A stretch of DNA of 64,000 nt from Bradysia coprophila (GCF_014529535.1 NW_023503941.1:4896942-4960941); one strand, 5' to 3'. Positions 1-11,972 are shown, counted from the stretch's first letter. A program made the numbers and translations. Notes: generated from the sequence alone by a model not told the origin.

Positions 1-182
1 AAAGAAACTTCCGGGAGCCTTGCATACCCCCATTTCTAAAATCTTATTTTGATCTAGGGCCCGAGATTGACCTATAAACGAAATTTCAGGGAAATCGTAA
101 GACACGTCCTTTTTTATAGAAACTAACTAACTGACTGACGTAGCCAATTTGAGTTATCTGACACGAAATTTTACATAGAAGA

Positions 183-345
183 AGCAGGATTTTGTAATGC
201 AATATCTCGGCCAAATCTTAACCTACAGTAACGTGTGATAGCTCGTTGAACTCGTATGGAATCCTAGAACAAATATACAAGTGTGGGGATCGTTGGAGTT
301 AAGAGGGGGAAAAGTTGCTGTAAATATGGTCCTTAGTAACGAGCG
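183..345 (+). repeat. Dispersed repeat, copy 1
   Basis: This stretch is matched, imperfectly, by about 5795-5945. Both share a run about sensitivity-like text 'gcaatatctcggccaa', then 'gatagctcgttgaactcg', then 'gttgctgta' and 'ccttag'. No reading frame of note crosses it. The family is not recognised. Confidence 0.6.
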
Positions 346-577
346 GGCATGTTTCGGACTACGAAACCACATTTTTCGACATTTGGCTGCTTACCAGCCA
401 GGTATGGAAGATCAAAAATATCTGAGACTGGTTTTAAGGCATAGGCACCAAGGCCTAACTAGGCATGTATAAAAAAGTCTAGGAAAAAATAGCACCGATT
501 TCGGTCAATCGAAATTCAAAAGAATCCCTCAAGTCAACTCTTTTAACAATGAAATTTGAAGCACCAAGTTATCGCGT

Positions 578-850
578 ATGAACAGTCGGCCCAATCAATT
601 CTGGAAAGTCGCAAGAACTTTGAAGAATTTTATTAACAAGATTCATCCACTGAAAACTTCAGCGGCTTTATTGCTTACTGATTCCCAAAAAGCTGATGAA
701 ACAAGAAGCGCTTTTTGTTCAGCCCATAGCACTACTTTAGCACCCATAGCACCCACCATCAAAGAATCATGCTTATCTACTCCTCGTGAAATTTCTCAGC
801 TCATACGAGAATTGAAAAGCAAAAAGAGCCCAGGAGATGATCTCCTATAA
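578..850 (+). pseudogene. Non-LTR retrotransposon fragment (endonuclease-RT linker)
   Basis: The 90-codon frame resembles the stretch between endonuclease and reverse transcriptase in jockey/CR1-type LINE ORF2. It has FWK near the start, then a segment with LLTD and KADE, and ends in the characteristic STPREISQLIRELKSKKSPG, which in this family leads into the RT domain. It stops before the first RT motif, so this is a truncated relic. No partner fragment lies next to it. The family call rests on the linker signature alone. Confidence 0.6.
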
Positions 851-954
851 TATAAAAGGAAAAGGCTCGCCGCACACTGTGCTAATAGTGGCTTTAAGAC
901 TATCTGCACCAAACTATTATTGAAGAGACTATTCGCACACTGAGTAACCCAACA

Positions 955-1160
955 GAAACTTATTTATGCTTAAAAACATAGCTAACGCCGACCCGTACGA
1001 AACACCTATTCGTATCAAAAGCCTTTACTCTTCATTTCTTTTACTTCATTCTCTACTGAAAAGCTATTTTTGGTAATTTTCACTTACATTATCCATTCTT
1101 TTTCTTGTAACTTGTGATGCAACTTTCTTTTTGTAAAATTTTCTTTCACAAATTTTTTGA
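955..1160 (+). repeat. Detached end of the CCCGTACGAAG-type repeat
   Basis: The segment 'catagctaacgccgaccc' followed by gtacgaaacacctat matches the outer ends of the two large inverted copies at 8525 and 14155. Similarity continues through the 'agcctttact' and 'cttcatttcttttacttc' stretch. Only this terminal ~200 bp is present, with no transposase. Confidence 0.7.
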
Positions 1161-1275
1161 GTCAATTTTTTGTTGATAAACTTTCGCGTACGACGCACAA
1201 TGCGTCACCCTCAGCGATTTCGGTTATTTTGTAAGTAAGATAAAGGACTTGCGTCACATTTACCTTTTAAGAGTT
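1126..1275 (-). repeat. Dispersed ~150-bp repeat, inverted copy
   Basis: On the minus strand this reads 'gtgacgcaagtcctttatct', then an 'aaaataac..atcgctg.gggtgacgcatt' core. It is about 80-90% like 5432-5585 on the plus strand; shorter diverged copies lie near 6548-6640 and 32950-33020. No terminal repeats or target duplication were found. Confidence 0.65.
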
Positions 1276-1609
1276 TTTTAACTGATAAACGGATATTTCC
1301 AAGAGCGTCCTCTATCCGGTGGCTCTTTGTGGGGACTTTGGAAGAGTCGAGTGTACAGACCTCGAACGATCGGCAACCTACAAACAGAAATCCTAGTTGT
1401 GAATACGTCGCCAGACGTGTGACTTTTATACTTCAAAAAACGTTTGGCGTTTTAGACGACCATCGTACGGCATTATGAGAAAACTGCTATAATGCTTTTG
1501 AGATACAAAAGTATCGTAATCTTCAGCAGATTTAATCGGTTTTTGTAACCGCCGCGCTAAATAAAATTCCACCGACAACAACGAATTCAGTATTAGTTCG
1601 AAAATTTTA

Positions 1610-4193
1610 TTAATTGACCCATTCAAAGATGAAATTTTGGATAAATTCAATCGCAATAGCTATTATAAGGCAGCAAAAGAAGATAAAAACCCAATAAATT
1701 TCACGAGCGGATCGGTTGAAAGCATACACGGCTATGCTCGTAATGGATGTGCTCACTTCATCACCATTTCTATCTAGTATGACAATGTTATGGGTTCGTC
1801 TGCCACGCGAATAACCTGGAATCCATATAGGCCAGTCGTGAATCTTCAAATGAAGTGTCTTCGGCCGGGCACGATGTCCGAAATTCTTCTCATATTTCAA
1901 CATTTCCGTGTAAAAGTTATCCAGTGGAAACAGAGCACTCAATTCGATTAATTCAATTTTTGGACAATTTATGATGAATTTGATCAGCGCCGTTAAATCA
2001 TGACTGGTGATGGTGTGATTGCGGGGAACCGACATGTCTAATTTCGTTAATTTTTGCAAATTAGGCTCGTGGTGTCGCAGCCGCTTCACAATTTGCGGGT
2101 AGCCGTACCTCGCCAGAAACATATTTATTAGGGAACGAGTGAAGTTATGAGGTCCGGGCAGCAGAATAATCAGTTGCAATGATGTGACGTGCGGCAATTG
2201 AATAATGTCTGGAATGAAATCTTCGAAGAGTGTACATCTCACGATGAGTCCTTTTAGTGATTGTGTCCTTCGCAATGTTTGTAGCATTTTGTTATTGGCA
2301 CACTCAGAGAACCCTAGTGTGGTGTGCTGTAGGGCGGGAAATTTATTTAGAACCACTAGCTTAGCAATCAAGCCTTCGTCAATTGACCTCGTCTGTCTCA
2401 GTATGAGTTTGTTCAATTGTGCACATAGCGATAAAGCCTCGAGATACTCTGCAAATAATGGCGCGCCAATTATTTCGAAAATTTCCACTTGCATATTGTG
2501 CCGGAGAAACGCATCGAATGGCACAAACGAATATTCGTCGGGATCGGCGATGTAATCTTCCGCTTTGAACCGGAAAACTTTCAATTTCGGAAATGTAATG
2601 GAAAATAACTCAGTCAGCTCATCCAACGTATAAATGCAACTGACCTCGTCGTACGCGATGGAAAGGCTACGAAGGTTTGCACACCGACGCATTGATTGAA
2701 TAAAGATCGGCCAGTCGATTATGCCGGTCAATTCCATCAGCGATATGTTTAGATGCACCAATTTATGGCCCCATTTGCTGAACCATTCGCTGCTCAGAAT
2801 TGTGGAATTCAACGAGCGCAAATTTAAATCGGAAATTTTCGTACACTTTGCCATCATTGACAACAAATTCATTTGCTCGGTGACGGTGAATTGTCGTTTC
2901 GTGTCCACCGTTACGTCCCTTGTCTCTGCACCAAAATAATCCAAATATTTTAAATCGTTCGAATTCCGTATCGTGACCGGTACGCGTAATCTCGACACAA
3001 TGTCGGCCAGTTGCTTGCATGAATGTCCAGCCGAATAGGCATCCTCCATTGGAAGAAAACGGACAATGTGTCGCAAACAATCCGGATGTAGGTCGAGCAG
3101 AGCAATGGAATTGACTGGCATCTGCAAGTTTTAAAAAAAATGAAAATTTGGAAGCCTGACGTCCATCAATAAGGTAAGACAAGCACACGATTCCATGTAA
3201 AGTGTACATTCAGTAATCAACTGAAGAAAATGAGCGGCAGGAAATGTACTAGATTTCTCGCGATTCATTCGTGGAATCTCTTATGCAATAGCGTCGTAAT
3301 AGAAGTAGACTGCATATTGAATGTTAAATCACGGTCCCAGTGATCTTCGTAAGCTCCTCATATACAACCTTGGTTAAATCAACACAGAATCAGATCATCG
3401 ATACATTTCTTTTGCAAAGTCGTGTTTTACTGTAAATAGTCCGGGCTGCTATGTCAACACGCTCGCTGCGAGTTTTAATGTATTTTGGTTGCAGTACATG
3501 ATTAGGGGGTCAAAGTTTCCGAACTCAATTTTATCTGTGGTCACAAACCGCTAAAAGCCGGTTTTACTGTAACATTTAAAAGTCGGATCCCTCCGACAAA
3601 TCGGGATATCTCAACGGTTTCTGAAACGTTGATTCAATACCCTAAAACTCATTAAACAATTTATGTTGTCAGGGAACCAGAGCAGTATCCTATGGACGAT
3701 AACCGGTGGTAAAGTGTCCCGAAAAAACCACTTACTTTGTGACTCATTTCCCTGGCCACGTCTTGTTAAATTTTTATGTGTGAGGGCACTTTGGAAAAGT
3801 AATCACCCTACCAACGGTGGCTGGCCGAGCACTCACAAATCAAATAATCAGGAACTTCGGCTCTCGCTCATGTGCGAATTAATGAGTGTTTCGAACGATT
3901 TCCACCATTTTCACTCAAGAAATTACAGGACTATGAATCACTATATGGTACACTGGTCCTGGTCCTGGAAAGCAATTTGTCGAGGTGTCGAGGCCCAGAT
4001 TAATAATCTAGCTGATACAATAAAATTATCGAAGAAATGGTAGGAGGAGCACTGTGATGACTATTTTCCACAATTTCCTGCCATTGTTTGAAGTGTGCGT
4101 GACCAGGGCCCTATTTTTTTTTTTTTAAGAAAATGCTCAATGTTTGCTTACCTTCGTTTCCATCCACCGTTTTATTATCCACAATAAATTCAT
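1610..4193 (-). CDS. F-box/LRR-like protein with C-terminal hydrophobic segment
   Basis: Two-exon model. Exon 2 (3121-1610) is an open frame of 503 codons. It follows a good acceptor (pyrimidine-rich tract, TTGCAG) and starts at an ATG. A 14-codon exon 1 (4193-4152) begins with ATG, ends at GAAG/GTAAGC and joins in frame, giving about 517 residues; the ~1.03 kb intron between holds nothing recognisable. The first 50 residues of exon 2 form an F-box (LDLHPDCLRHIVRFLP, then a Cys/Leu-rich second helix). The middle has irregular leucine-rich segments (LNLRSL, LRSLSIAY, LQLIILL), as in F-box substrate adaptors of SCF ubiquitin ligases. The last ~30 residues are strongly hydrophobic (WVFIFFCCLIIAIAI), unusual for a cytosolic F-box protein and possibly a tail anchor. 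An AATAAA overlaps the stop. Exon 1 is inferred; initiation at the exon 2 ATG is the alternative. Confidence 0.7.
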
Positions 4194-5431
4194 GTTGCGA
4201 ATGTGTTTCGTCTGATGTTCGCAATAATCACAATTCTTGCAATGAAAAATGCACGTTACACAGTACTGCACTTTGATTTAAACTATAATTTAATGTTTTC
4301 GATCCGTTTCTGACGTTTATATCTGTCTGGCAATTCATTCACAATTCAATTTGTCTCGCAAAATATTTCTGATGCATGTTCAGCAGCACAGTTACACCAC
4401 ACTCAATACTCAATGTCAAAGAAATTATCATAAACACGTTCCTTCACTCTCAAGTTCCCGCTTATCAGTCATCTTTTACGTCACGTGACAGTGATATTCG
4501 ATGTTTGATTGGGTCTATTGACAGCCTTTCTCTACGTGATTGTGTTACCTGTTTGTGTATATATTGACGGTCTGTGTGCTTCACGTGTTCCTCAACATTG
4601 CCACACATGCAAAGAAACTGGAAAATATGCAGATGTCACCATCATATATGCACATTCTCTTTGCAGATTTATGCAAATAACTCTGTCCATTGATATAGAG
4701 TGTTTTACTGCGTTATGGCACTACCACAAGTGTATTGTCGTTGTGGATACACAGCTGTCAAAACCAAAACAAAACAAATTTTGCTTCAAATAGGTTTTAT
4801 ACAATATACATGAAGAAGAAGCATTGGTTGGATTGACTTTATACAGGGCTCAAAATCTCACAAATGTTGTTAGCTTCCAGGAAAAAAAAGTTGATCGAAA
4901 TCCGACCAATGGTTCCAATGATATGGTCTTTTAAAAAATGGTAGGACGACCTTTAGTCATGTTGCCCATATTGTCATGTTTGTAGCGATGTGAGGGCCGC
5001 CCGAAACACAATCGACTGGCCGGGTTCGGACTCGGGCCTCTAACATTCATCGGGTCAGGGTTTCAAAGTCAGTGATTCGGGCCGGGCCCGGTCAGGTCGG
5101 GTTTCAAACAAAACCTTTACTCGGCCCGAGAAAAACAATTACGACGCGAAGAAAATACATTTTTGATGATAACTTTGTATTTGCGTTCTTTTTGAGAAAA
5201 GTAGCTTCATCTTTTGGTGCCAAAATATACAATCGATAGTCACTGGACTTGTTCGTATTGATTTAGTGTATGTACTCGGTGTACCCCGAGAAAAGTCAAA
5301 ACTCATGAAATTTGTTACCACATTTTTTTGAACTTTTGATTTTTTTCCGAGTGGGCTACATCAATCCGCTTAAGCGGATGGTAAAAGTTAATTTAACTAC
5401 TGACTCTGCGATATTAATGTATCAGACAAAA
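4194..5431. other. No recognisable gene
   Basis: Upstream flank of the F-box gene. Short open frames here have no family signature. A GC-rich patch at about 5000-5110 ('gattcgggccggg' and relatives) is repeated at 6035-6160. The rest is AT-rich and unassigned. Confidence 0.5.
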
Positions 5432-5585
5432 AAACTCTTAAAGGGTAAATGTGACGCAAGTCCTTTATCTTACTTACAAAATAACTGATATCGCTGCGGG
5501 TGACGCATTCTGCGCCTGTACGCAAAAGTTTTATCAACACAAAATGAGCCCAAAAAATTTTAGAAAGAAAATTTTACAAAAGAAA
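5432..5585 (+). repeat. Dispersed ~150-bp repeat, plus copy
   Basis: This is the plus-strand partner of 1126-1275, sharing the GTGACGCAAGTCC start and the GGGTGACGCATT core. The pair could be ends of an older element, but the 4.2 kb between them holds the F-box gene and nothing transposon-like. Confidence 0.65.
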
Positions 5586-5794
5586 TTGAGTCACAAGTGG
5601 CAAATTGACCCAAATTCGTTTTTGCCAAAAGTCTTAGAATCATCCACCGAAACTACTACCAAATTTTCAGAAAAATCGTAGGCGCCGTTCTCGAGATAGA
5701 TTCCACAAGCAAACAAACAAGGAAACAAGCAAAGGTTGGTAAAATTCATCATTTCAGAATGGGTCAAATCTGACCTTTCCCATACAAAAATCTA

Positions 5795-6160
5795 GATTTT
5801 GAAATGCAATATCTCGGCCAATTTTGAACCTTTTGAGACGTGCGATAGCTCGTTGAACTCGTATTGACGCGTATTGAAGAGTCGTGGGAACCAAGGGGGA
5901 AAAGTCAAAAAGTTGCTGTATATATGTTCCTTAGTCCCTAGAAAAAATTTTTTTTACATTTTTTGTAGTGTGGACTTGCGTCACGCCTGCTTACTAACGT
6001 GCAGGCATGATATTTCAGGTTTTACATTCAGTACAAAAATTACGGGTCGGGCCGGTTTCGCCGAAAAATTGTCGGATTGGGTTCGGGCTCGGGCTTTGAA
6101 AAGTTATCGGGTTTGGGTTTCAAAACCAGAGATTCGGGCCGGGTCGGGTATTGAAAAAAA
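5795..6160 (+). repeat. Two adjacent dispersed repeats
   Basis: Positions 5795-5945 match 183-345. Positions 6035-6160 match about 5000-5110 through a guanine-rich 'ttcgggccgggtcggg' motif and nearby 'gggtttcaaa'. Both are diverged and non-coding. Nothing else is seen between here and 6680. Confidence 0.55.
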
Positions 6161-6678
6161 GGGGGTTAGCTAATAAGAAACTTTTGCTTACGGATCACTA
6201 GGGGCTACGGGTACAACTAGTTTCAGTAATAAAAATCTACTCCGGCGCTTTCTACATGAGTATTTAAACACAATTTTCAACTGATTCATTTTCCCTGAGT
6301 AATGTGCTTGTTCTTTGAATATAGGGAATTTAAGCAAAAAAAATTGTCTGTGGCGCAATAATTTTGATTTTTCATTCATAAACAAGATTATATGCAACTA
6401 TGTCCGATGGTTTGTTTTAACGAGTGGAATATTGTTATCCTAAGCCGAGGGAAGCTGCAACGTTAGCCTTATGCCTATTGGCATTTTCCGATTTTTGACC
6501 CCTTCCCCCTTGTCCGCTATTACCAAACCGCCAAAAACCACTAACAGTGGATTTGACGCAAGTCCTTTTATCCACTTATAAAATAACTGATATCGGTGGG
6601 GGTGACGCTTACAAGCTACACGCAAAAACGAAGAAATTTGACACAAACAATTTTAGACAGAAATAAACAAAAACATAT

Positions 6679-6684
6679 TTTATT
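6679..6684 (-). terminator. Poly(A) signal of the micropeptide gene
   Basis: AATAAA on the minus strand, 24 nt downstream of the micropeptide stop codon, within the usual range. Confidence 0.6.
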
Positions 6685-6707
6685 GTCTTGGAATAAAATT
6701 CCGCGTC

Positions 6708-6866
6708 TTAAAGTTTTCTGTTTTTAATTTTTTTTATCAGTTTGTCATGTTTAGCTTGTTCTTTTTTCTCTCTTATTTTTTCACTAATAAAATATCCATG
6801 GAGCGCGACGGCCACAAATATAAACGCCCCAATAGCAATGCCATGAATGTCTTCATATCCCGACAT
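6708..6866 (-). CDS. 52-residue single-pass membrane micropeptide
   Basis: A short frame of 52 codons begins with ATG (MSGYEDIHG) and ends in TAA. Residues 9-27 (GIAIGAFIFVAVALHGYF) form one clear transmembrane helix. The remaining ~25 residues are highly basic and helical (repeated Lys, with EKIREKKEQAK), so the topology is probably N-out with a cytosolic Lys-rich tail. A TATAAATA box lies 38 nt upstream of the ATG and an AATAAA lies 24 nt after the stop, together a compact transcription unit. I do not recognise the family. Insect micropeptides of this build often regulate membrane pumps or channels, but nothing here ties it to a partner. It could be a chance frame; the promoter, helix and poly(A) signal together argue against that. 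Confidence 0.5.
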   Translation of the reverse strand: MSGYEDIHGIAIGAFIFVAVALHGYFISEKIREKKEQAKHDKLIKKIKNRKL

Positions 6867-6903
6867 GATGAAAGAATGATGAGGTGTTCACGATAAGCAC
6901 TTG

Positions 6904-6911
6904 TATTTATA
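6904..6911 (-). promoter_or_regulatory. TATA box for the micropeptide gene
   Basis: On the minus strand the sequence is TATAAATA, 38 nt before the start codon. A start site 25-30 nt downstream would give a leader of only about ten nucleotides. Confidence 0.45.
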
Positions 6912-7111
6912 TGAAAACAACGTTGATTTAGTATTTGACCGACTAGATTCGAAAAACAAATTGTTTTAACATTTGACGAACTAGATTCCGTTCTGATACT
7001 TTGGTGGTCATTCTTTGGTTAGTGTGTGTGGTGATGTGGAAAACACCGTCGATCAGCATAATCAGAGTGGGCAATTAAAATGAAAGGAACAAAGCATACC
7101 GAATCATTGTA

Positions 7112-7235
7112 CAGTGAACGACATCTCAAATGTCTCACTGTCAAATTTTTCTGAGAATTTTATTGTGTCATTGCAAATTCACAATGACATTCTCTGAAAA
7201 AAATGACAGTGAGACATTTGAGATGTCGTTCACTG
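7112..7235. mobile_element. 124-bp fully palindromic Tc1/mariner-type MITE, copy 1
   Basis: The ends are CAGTGAACGACATCTCAAAT and its reverse complement, and the element is flanked by TA on both sides (7110-7111 and 7236-7237). The inverted repeat runs almost to the centre. CAGT ends with a TA target duplication are typical of Tc1/mariner non-autonomous elements. A second copy of the same length lies at 16011-16134 in the opposite orientation. Confidence 0.85.
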
Positions 7236-7237
7236 TA

Positions 7238-8524
7238 ACATAAAAAAAAACTTGTAAAATAAAATCATTCTTCGTTCAGCATTAATAGAAACGAGATGTT
7301 TTATTCAAATCTACAGCAACATTAATGGTCCTTCGAGCCGGATGTTATTCTGTAGTATGGTAAAAGTAACATTCGATAGGATTGGAAAGTTACTAAGAAG
7401 AATAACGTAACAATAAATTTCGACATCGCTGAATCATTTGAAATGAGAAAGTCAATGAAGGCTATTATTAAGAGTCTATATCGGCTTAACGATGCATTGG
7501 ATTGGTTTAGACAGCCATTAATTCGTCACGTTACAAGAAAGCCCAAAGTCAAAATGAAGGGAAACATTGTAATGAACAGTGTGCATTGTCCCCTCACTAG
7601 AAGACAGGATTATTCTAACAAGAAAAAATCACTTGACATGTCCGTAATCATTTATAATTTCAGTACGATTTCGAGAAAAAGTTCTACGTCGGTAAAAGCA
7701 ACATATTACTCCTTCACTATGATATATTTCGTAAAGCGCACTGGACCATCCAGGTTTCAAGGGGTAAAACGACATGTCAACTACATTTACTGTTAGTGAA
7801 GGACTAAAACAGTTCGATGCGTTGTCCTGTTTACTCTTCAATTTGCAGACGACTTTTACCTCGCTAACTGAAGACACGCGGAGGTGATTGCCACTTTCAT
7901 AAATCCGAAAACTCAAGCCGACGCAGGTTCGTAGCCAGACCAAAAGTACAAGGGGCGGGGGTTTGGGCTCAGCCCTCGACAAATTTTGTAATACTTTTTC
8001 GTGTTCGTGTTAGGTAAAAAACGCGTACGGAGGGACGGAATTTTTGCAATGGTTTGAAGCTCTCCTAATTTCTTATAACTACTCCACTTTGGTATTGGGA
8101 AAAGATTATCCAAATAAAATGTATTAACCTGATCTTTAGACCCGTACGAAGTGGGGTACTGGGCACGGTTGGTTTGAAACGAGATTAAATAGGGACCGCC
8201 GACCACCAATAATTTTGTTTCATATTTATAATGAGTGATGGACAAGAACTTCACACAGGAAAAAATTAGCCAAAACCCCTGGGCCGTTTCTGAGAACCAG
8301 TGGATGCGACTACCGCAAGCAGTCAGGTACAGCCTGAGCACAAATTTTAAATGGGATCGGTGTGTAAAAATTATTGCTTTCGGTCATCTGCTCTCGGAGC
8401 AATAACAGTCAAAAGTCGAAATTTCTTCATTTTCATAGAGTAATATATCCCTGACAAAGTGACCGAGCCAGCCAGTTAAGATTGATTTTTGACGCGGCTC
8501 ATAAGCTCTTTCGAATAGCGAAAA
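7238..8524. other. No recognisable gene; possible repeat remnants
   Basis: Several open frames of 100-140 codons overlap on both strands without family signatures. At about 8146 there is a CCCGTACGAAGT motif shared with the large repeats that follow, suggesting an older fragment of that family. Confidence 0.4.
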
Positions 8525-9987
8525 AAAACATAGCTAACGCCGACCCGTACGAAACACCTATGTGTATCAAAAGCCTTTACTGTGAAACTCTTCATTTCTT
8601 TTACTTCATTATCTACTGAAAAGCTATTCGCCCTTTAAAATCACTTACATTATCCACTCTTTGTGTTGGATCTCGAACAGAAGTGTTCCACTCGCAATAA
8701 GGACGAATCGAAGTGGGTATGCAAGTCAAATGATAAATCGAATTGGCACTGATTTGTGTAACAAAAAGTTGAAAGATCAGAATAAACATAGAAGTGAAAA
8801 GGGCAACACGCCCGAATTAAAGTGTTTAATTCTCCGCCCCAAAGTCCACAATTCTAAAGATCTGACTGGTAGCCAGATCGTCTGTTGAAGATTCAACACT
8901 TTGCCTTGTTAGCATATACAAATAAATTGCCGGAGGCAATATAGACAGCCCCGTACGAAGTCAACTTTCATAAATTCCTATTTAAACAGCTATATACCGC
9001 TATATTTACCTATATTTTCCTATAAATAAACATTTCACAGATGAATATGCCATTATATAGCTCTATATGCCTATATAGCTCAATATAGGTGAATATAGAT
9101 ATATATAGATGTCCATATATGGAATGCCTGAAACACCACACACACATAACAAATTATTTCCATGTTAACAGAAACTCTCTAAGCATCATTTTTCCCAAGA
9201 TATATCACTTTTATTAAAATCCAATATGGCCACCGGCAGCCATTTTGTTAGAAGACCGGAAATAGTTCTGACGCTTTACATTCGTTAATACCTTTCAAAC
9301 AAAAAAAAATTCATGAAATTCGGTCAAAATTTACTCGAGATATTGACAAAATACTCCACGTTCACTGTACGGCCGAGTAGCCAGATAAGAGCTCACTCCA
9401 AGAGACCTAGCTCACGCTCCGGAGAACATAATTTCAAAAACTTTTTTTTCCCTGATTGGTACGGTCAATACCTATCTAATAAAGCTAAAACAGAAGAAAT
9501 ATGTTCAAATGTGGCCGACCTACAAGCAAAAACTGCTTGCCGCCCTGTGCCTGTTCCACACCAAGGGGTCTAACTCACGAGTCCGTCATCCGATTTCCAT
9601 AAACTTTTTTTTTGTCGATCGGTATTGTAAATACCTTTTATTTGACGTATCAGTTACAAGTGTAACGTTTGAATGTTCGGAGATATCTTCGAAAAACCGT
9701 AAAGCACTTATTGGGCCACAGCTCGGGAGGGGTCGATCCAAAATCATTCATCTTCGAACTTAGCCTGTCTTTTGACATTACCAAACGGGAAAAAAAAGAA
9801 TTTTTAAAATCGGATGCGTTTTACTCAAGTTATCGTGCAGACAGACAGACGGACAATTTTTTTTCACTGATTTGACATCTCTAGACAACCACAATAGGTT
9901 TCCCCTTACTCAGGGAGTCCAATTCGACGTGTTACAAACGTATGCGTAAACCTATAAGACCCCAGTACTTCGTACGGGTCTAAAAAA
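8525..9987 (+). mobile_element. Long repeat with CCCGTACGAAG ends, subfamily A, left copy
   Basis: The outer end reads 'acatagctaacgccgaccc'; the inner end reads 'agtacttcgtacgggtcta'. The copy at 12895-14155 is the same sequence inverted and colinear apart from small indels. Inside lie AT-rich 'ctatata' runs (9000-9110), stretches such as 'gagctcactccaagagacct', and a short GTCTG-like run. No transposase lies inside the arm. The pair could be kb-long terminal inverted repeats of one MULE-like element or two independent insertions. Confidence 0.7.
8664..8898. mobile_element. 235-bp MITE inserted in the left arm
   Basis: The partner arm lacks this segment, which defines the insertion precisely. 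A five-base duplication CTTTG flanks it (8659-8663 and 8899-8903). The ends are TGTTGGATCT and, inverted, TGTTGAATCT, one mismatch in ten. The 75-codon frame inside has no recognisable product. Confidence 0.7.
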
Positions 9988-10122
9988 TTAAAAGTGGTCT
10001 TTTATGGTACATTTTCAGAGAAAGTACTTTTTCCGCTTCCCTCGGTGAAATTTGGACACTTCGGTACCTTTCTGGCAGCTTTATTTCAAACTAATTTGTC
10101 GCTTATATTGTAGCCAAGACAC

Positions 10123-10512
10123 TTGCAATTCCGGCAGCTCTTCATCATCAGTGTCATTTATAGAGAAAAATCGTATCCGCTGGCATATATTTTAATGGAA
10201 AAGAGAAACTTTCAGGCGTATGACGACGTGTTTACCAATTTGAACGGATTCATCCCCTCGCTAAGAGTATCCGAAATAATAACCGATTACGAAGCTGCAA
10301 CAAGGAAAGCAGCAGTGAAGCACTATCCACAAGCAAGGCTAGTCGGATGTTGGTTTCATTATGTGCAAGCGATCAATCGAATGGCAAAACGTTTTGGGAT
10401 GTGGAAGGACGACAAATTTTCAGATGCAATAAAATACATATCGGCACTAGCACTGCTACCTCACAATTATGTATTGAATGGGTTCGATTACATTGGTAAA
10501 ACTATTTTCTAA
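10123..10512 (+). pseudogene. MULE (Mutator-like) transposase core fragment
   Basis: The frame shows the MULE transposase signature. QLFIISVIY and YPLAYILM come early, then the acidic ITDYEAATRKAA (second catalytic Asp region) and a YPQARLVGCWFHYVQAI motif, equivalent to the family's FP-x-A...C-x-FH-x-x-Q. The first catalytic Asp region and the C-terminal Glu region are missing, so only about a third of a transposase remains. The frame ends near a GGTAAAA that could be a splice donor. It lies between the two inverted arms at 8525 and 14155, as expected for the internal gene of a MULE with long terminal repeats. Confidence 0.75.
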
Positions 10513-10655
10513 ACCTTCTCCTAGTAATATGACAAATTTTCAATAGATCATCTTCAAGATACGGTACATTCAGACATAACCTCACTTAAGTTTCGTTAAA
10601 TGTTTCATACATTCATTCGATTTTTTTAAACGTGGATGGAATTCCTTGACTTGCG

Positions 10656-10814
10656 ATGACCGCTGATGGAGCGCCTGTCAATTCGAATGATGAGCAACCG
10701 CCAGTCAAGTCGGTTCATGATAATTCAGCAACGATTTCGCTGCCCTTATGCAAGTACTGTGGCATGAAAATATTGCAATGTATGTCCGAGGAAAGTCTTC
10801 ATGTTTGCTGTTAG
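10656..10814 (+). CDS. Small Cys-rich frame, possible zinc-binding peptide
   Basis: A 52-codon ATG-initiated frame downstream of the transposase fragment ends in a cysteine cluster, LCKYCG, then HVCC just before the stop. The spacing (C-x2-C, about 13 residues, then H-x-C-C) suggests a treble-clef or ribbon-like metal site, but no named finger fits well. It may be a 3' exon of the MULE gene, since such transposases often carry zinc fingers, or a chance frame. Function unknown. Confidence 0.25.
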   Translation: MTADGAPVNSNDEQPPVKSVHDNSATISLPLCKYCGMKILQCMSEESLHVCC

Positions 10815-11972
10815 CGACATTTACATCATTTGTCACAAATGATTTACTTAATTGGTAAAACCATTATCACTTGAAGGAAAGTATTAGCCTATTGTAAAAT
10901 TGTAATTTAAGGAAGCTGTGAAATTCGGTCTCCATGTAAGGCAAGGCATTTTATGCTTCGGATCTTTCTTTTCACAAATTACTGTCGATGAGCACTCACG
11001 TAAATCTAACAATGTTTTTCGTAATTTCGGGCCATAATCACCTTTCCAATGCAAAACATGTCCTACATTTTGTAACAAAATCCATGTGTAATACACATTG
11101 TGTATACAGAAATTCATTTGAACGATCAAGAAGGTTATAATACACATTGCAATGTGATGTACAAGAGACGCGTTGAATGAAATCAAGTAGTCAATGCTTA
11201 GTATATATGCTTCAACAATACATTCGACATAATTGTGTGGCTCTATAGCCGAATAACTATGGTCGTTGCTTTGTGTTCAAAAAAGTTTTGGTGTCGGTGG
11301 TTCTAATTGTGGTCAATGCAAGATTTTTATTTATAAAAATTCAGTCTTCGTTGAAGGTAATAGGTTCTGTAGCGTGCGAAAAGTTCGTATTTCAATGTGT
11401 CCGGGAATATGTTTTTTAACTTTGAATTTTTGTGAAAATGAATTTGAATTGACGCAATAAAATATTGAAAAGATAAATGAGAAATTGCGTTGGTAATTGG
11501 GTGCTCTTCTTTGGTGTGATGTCATTCAAGTAAACAGCAAGTCACCGTCTTCTTTCGTGTGTTGTGCATAAGGGATGTGTCTATTCATTTGATAATCCCA
11601 TTTTCGATACGGCACCAACACTTTCCCAAAAACTCGAAAGAAACGTATGCTACCCATCGCGGTTGCTAACTGCGATGGTTGATCGTAGGTTTCTTCAATT
11701 TCGGAAACCACTCTGCCAATCCCCGTAAAAACCACTGTGCTTTACGTCGGATTGGCTTCTTCATCTCAGCTCCGCCAGCCTGATATAGTATCACCAACTC
11801 TTCAATGTTTTTGTCCGCGATGTTCTTCTCAATGAATTGGATTACGTCTTGCACCTCACAGCGCCGAAACTCGAGAATATTTTTTTAATCGTTGGGCGAA
11901 GTGTTTTTCAAAAGCGGATGTTCTCATTTAATGTTTGTTTGGTGACTTTCAAAGATATGTTCCAAACTTCAG

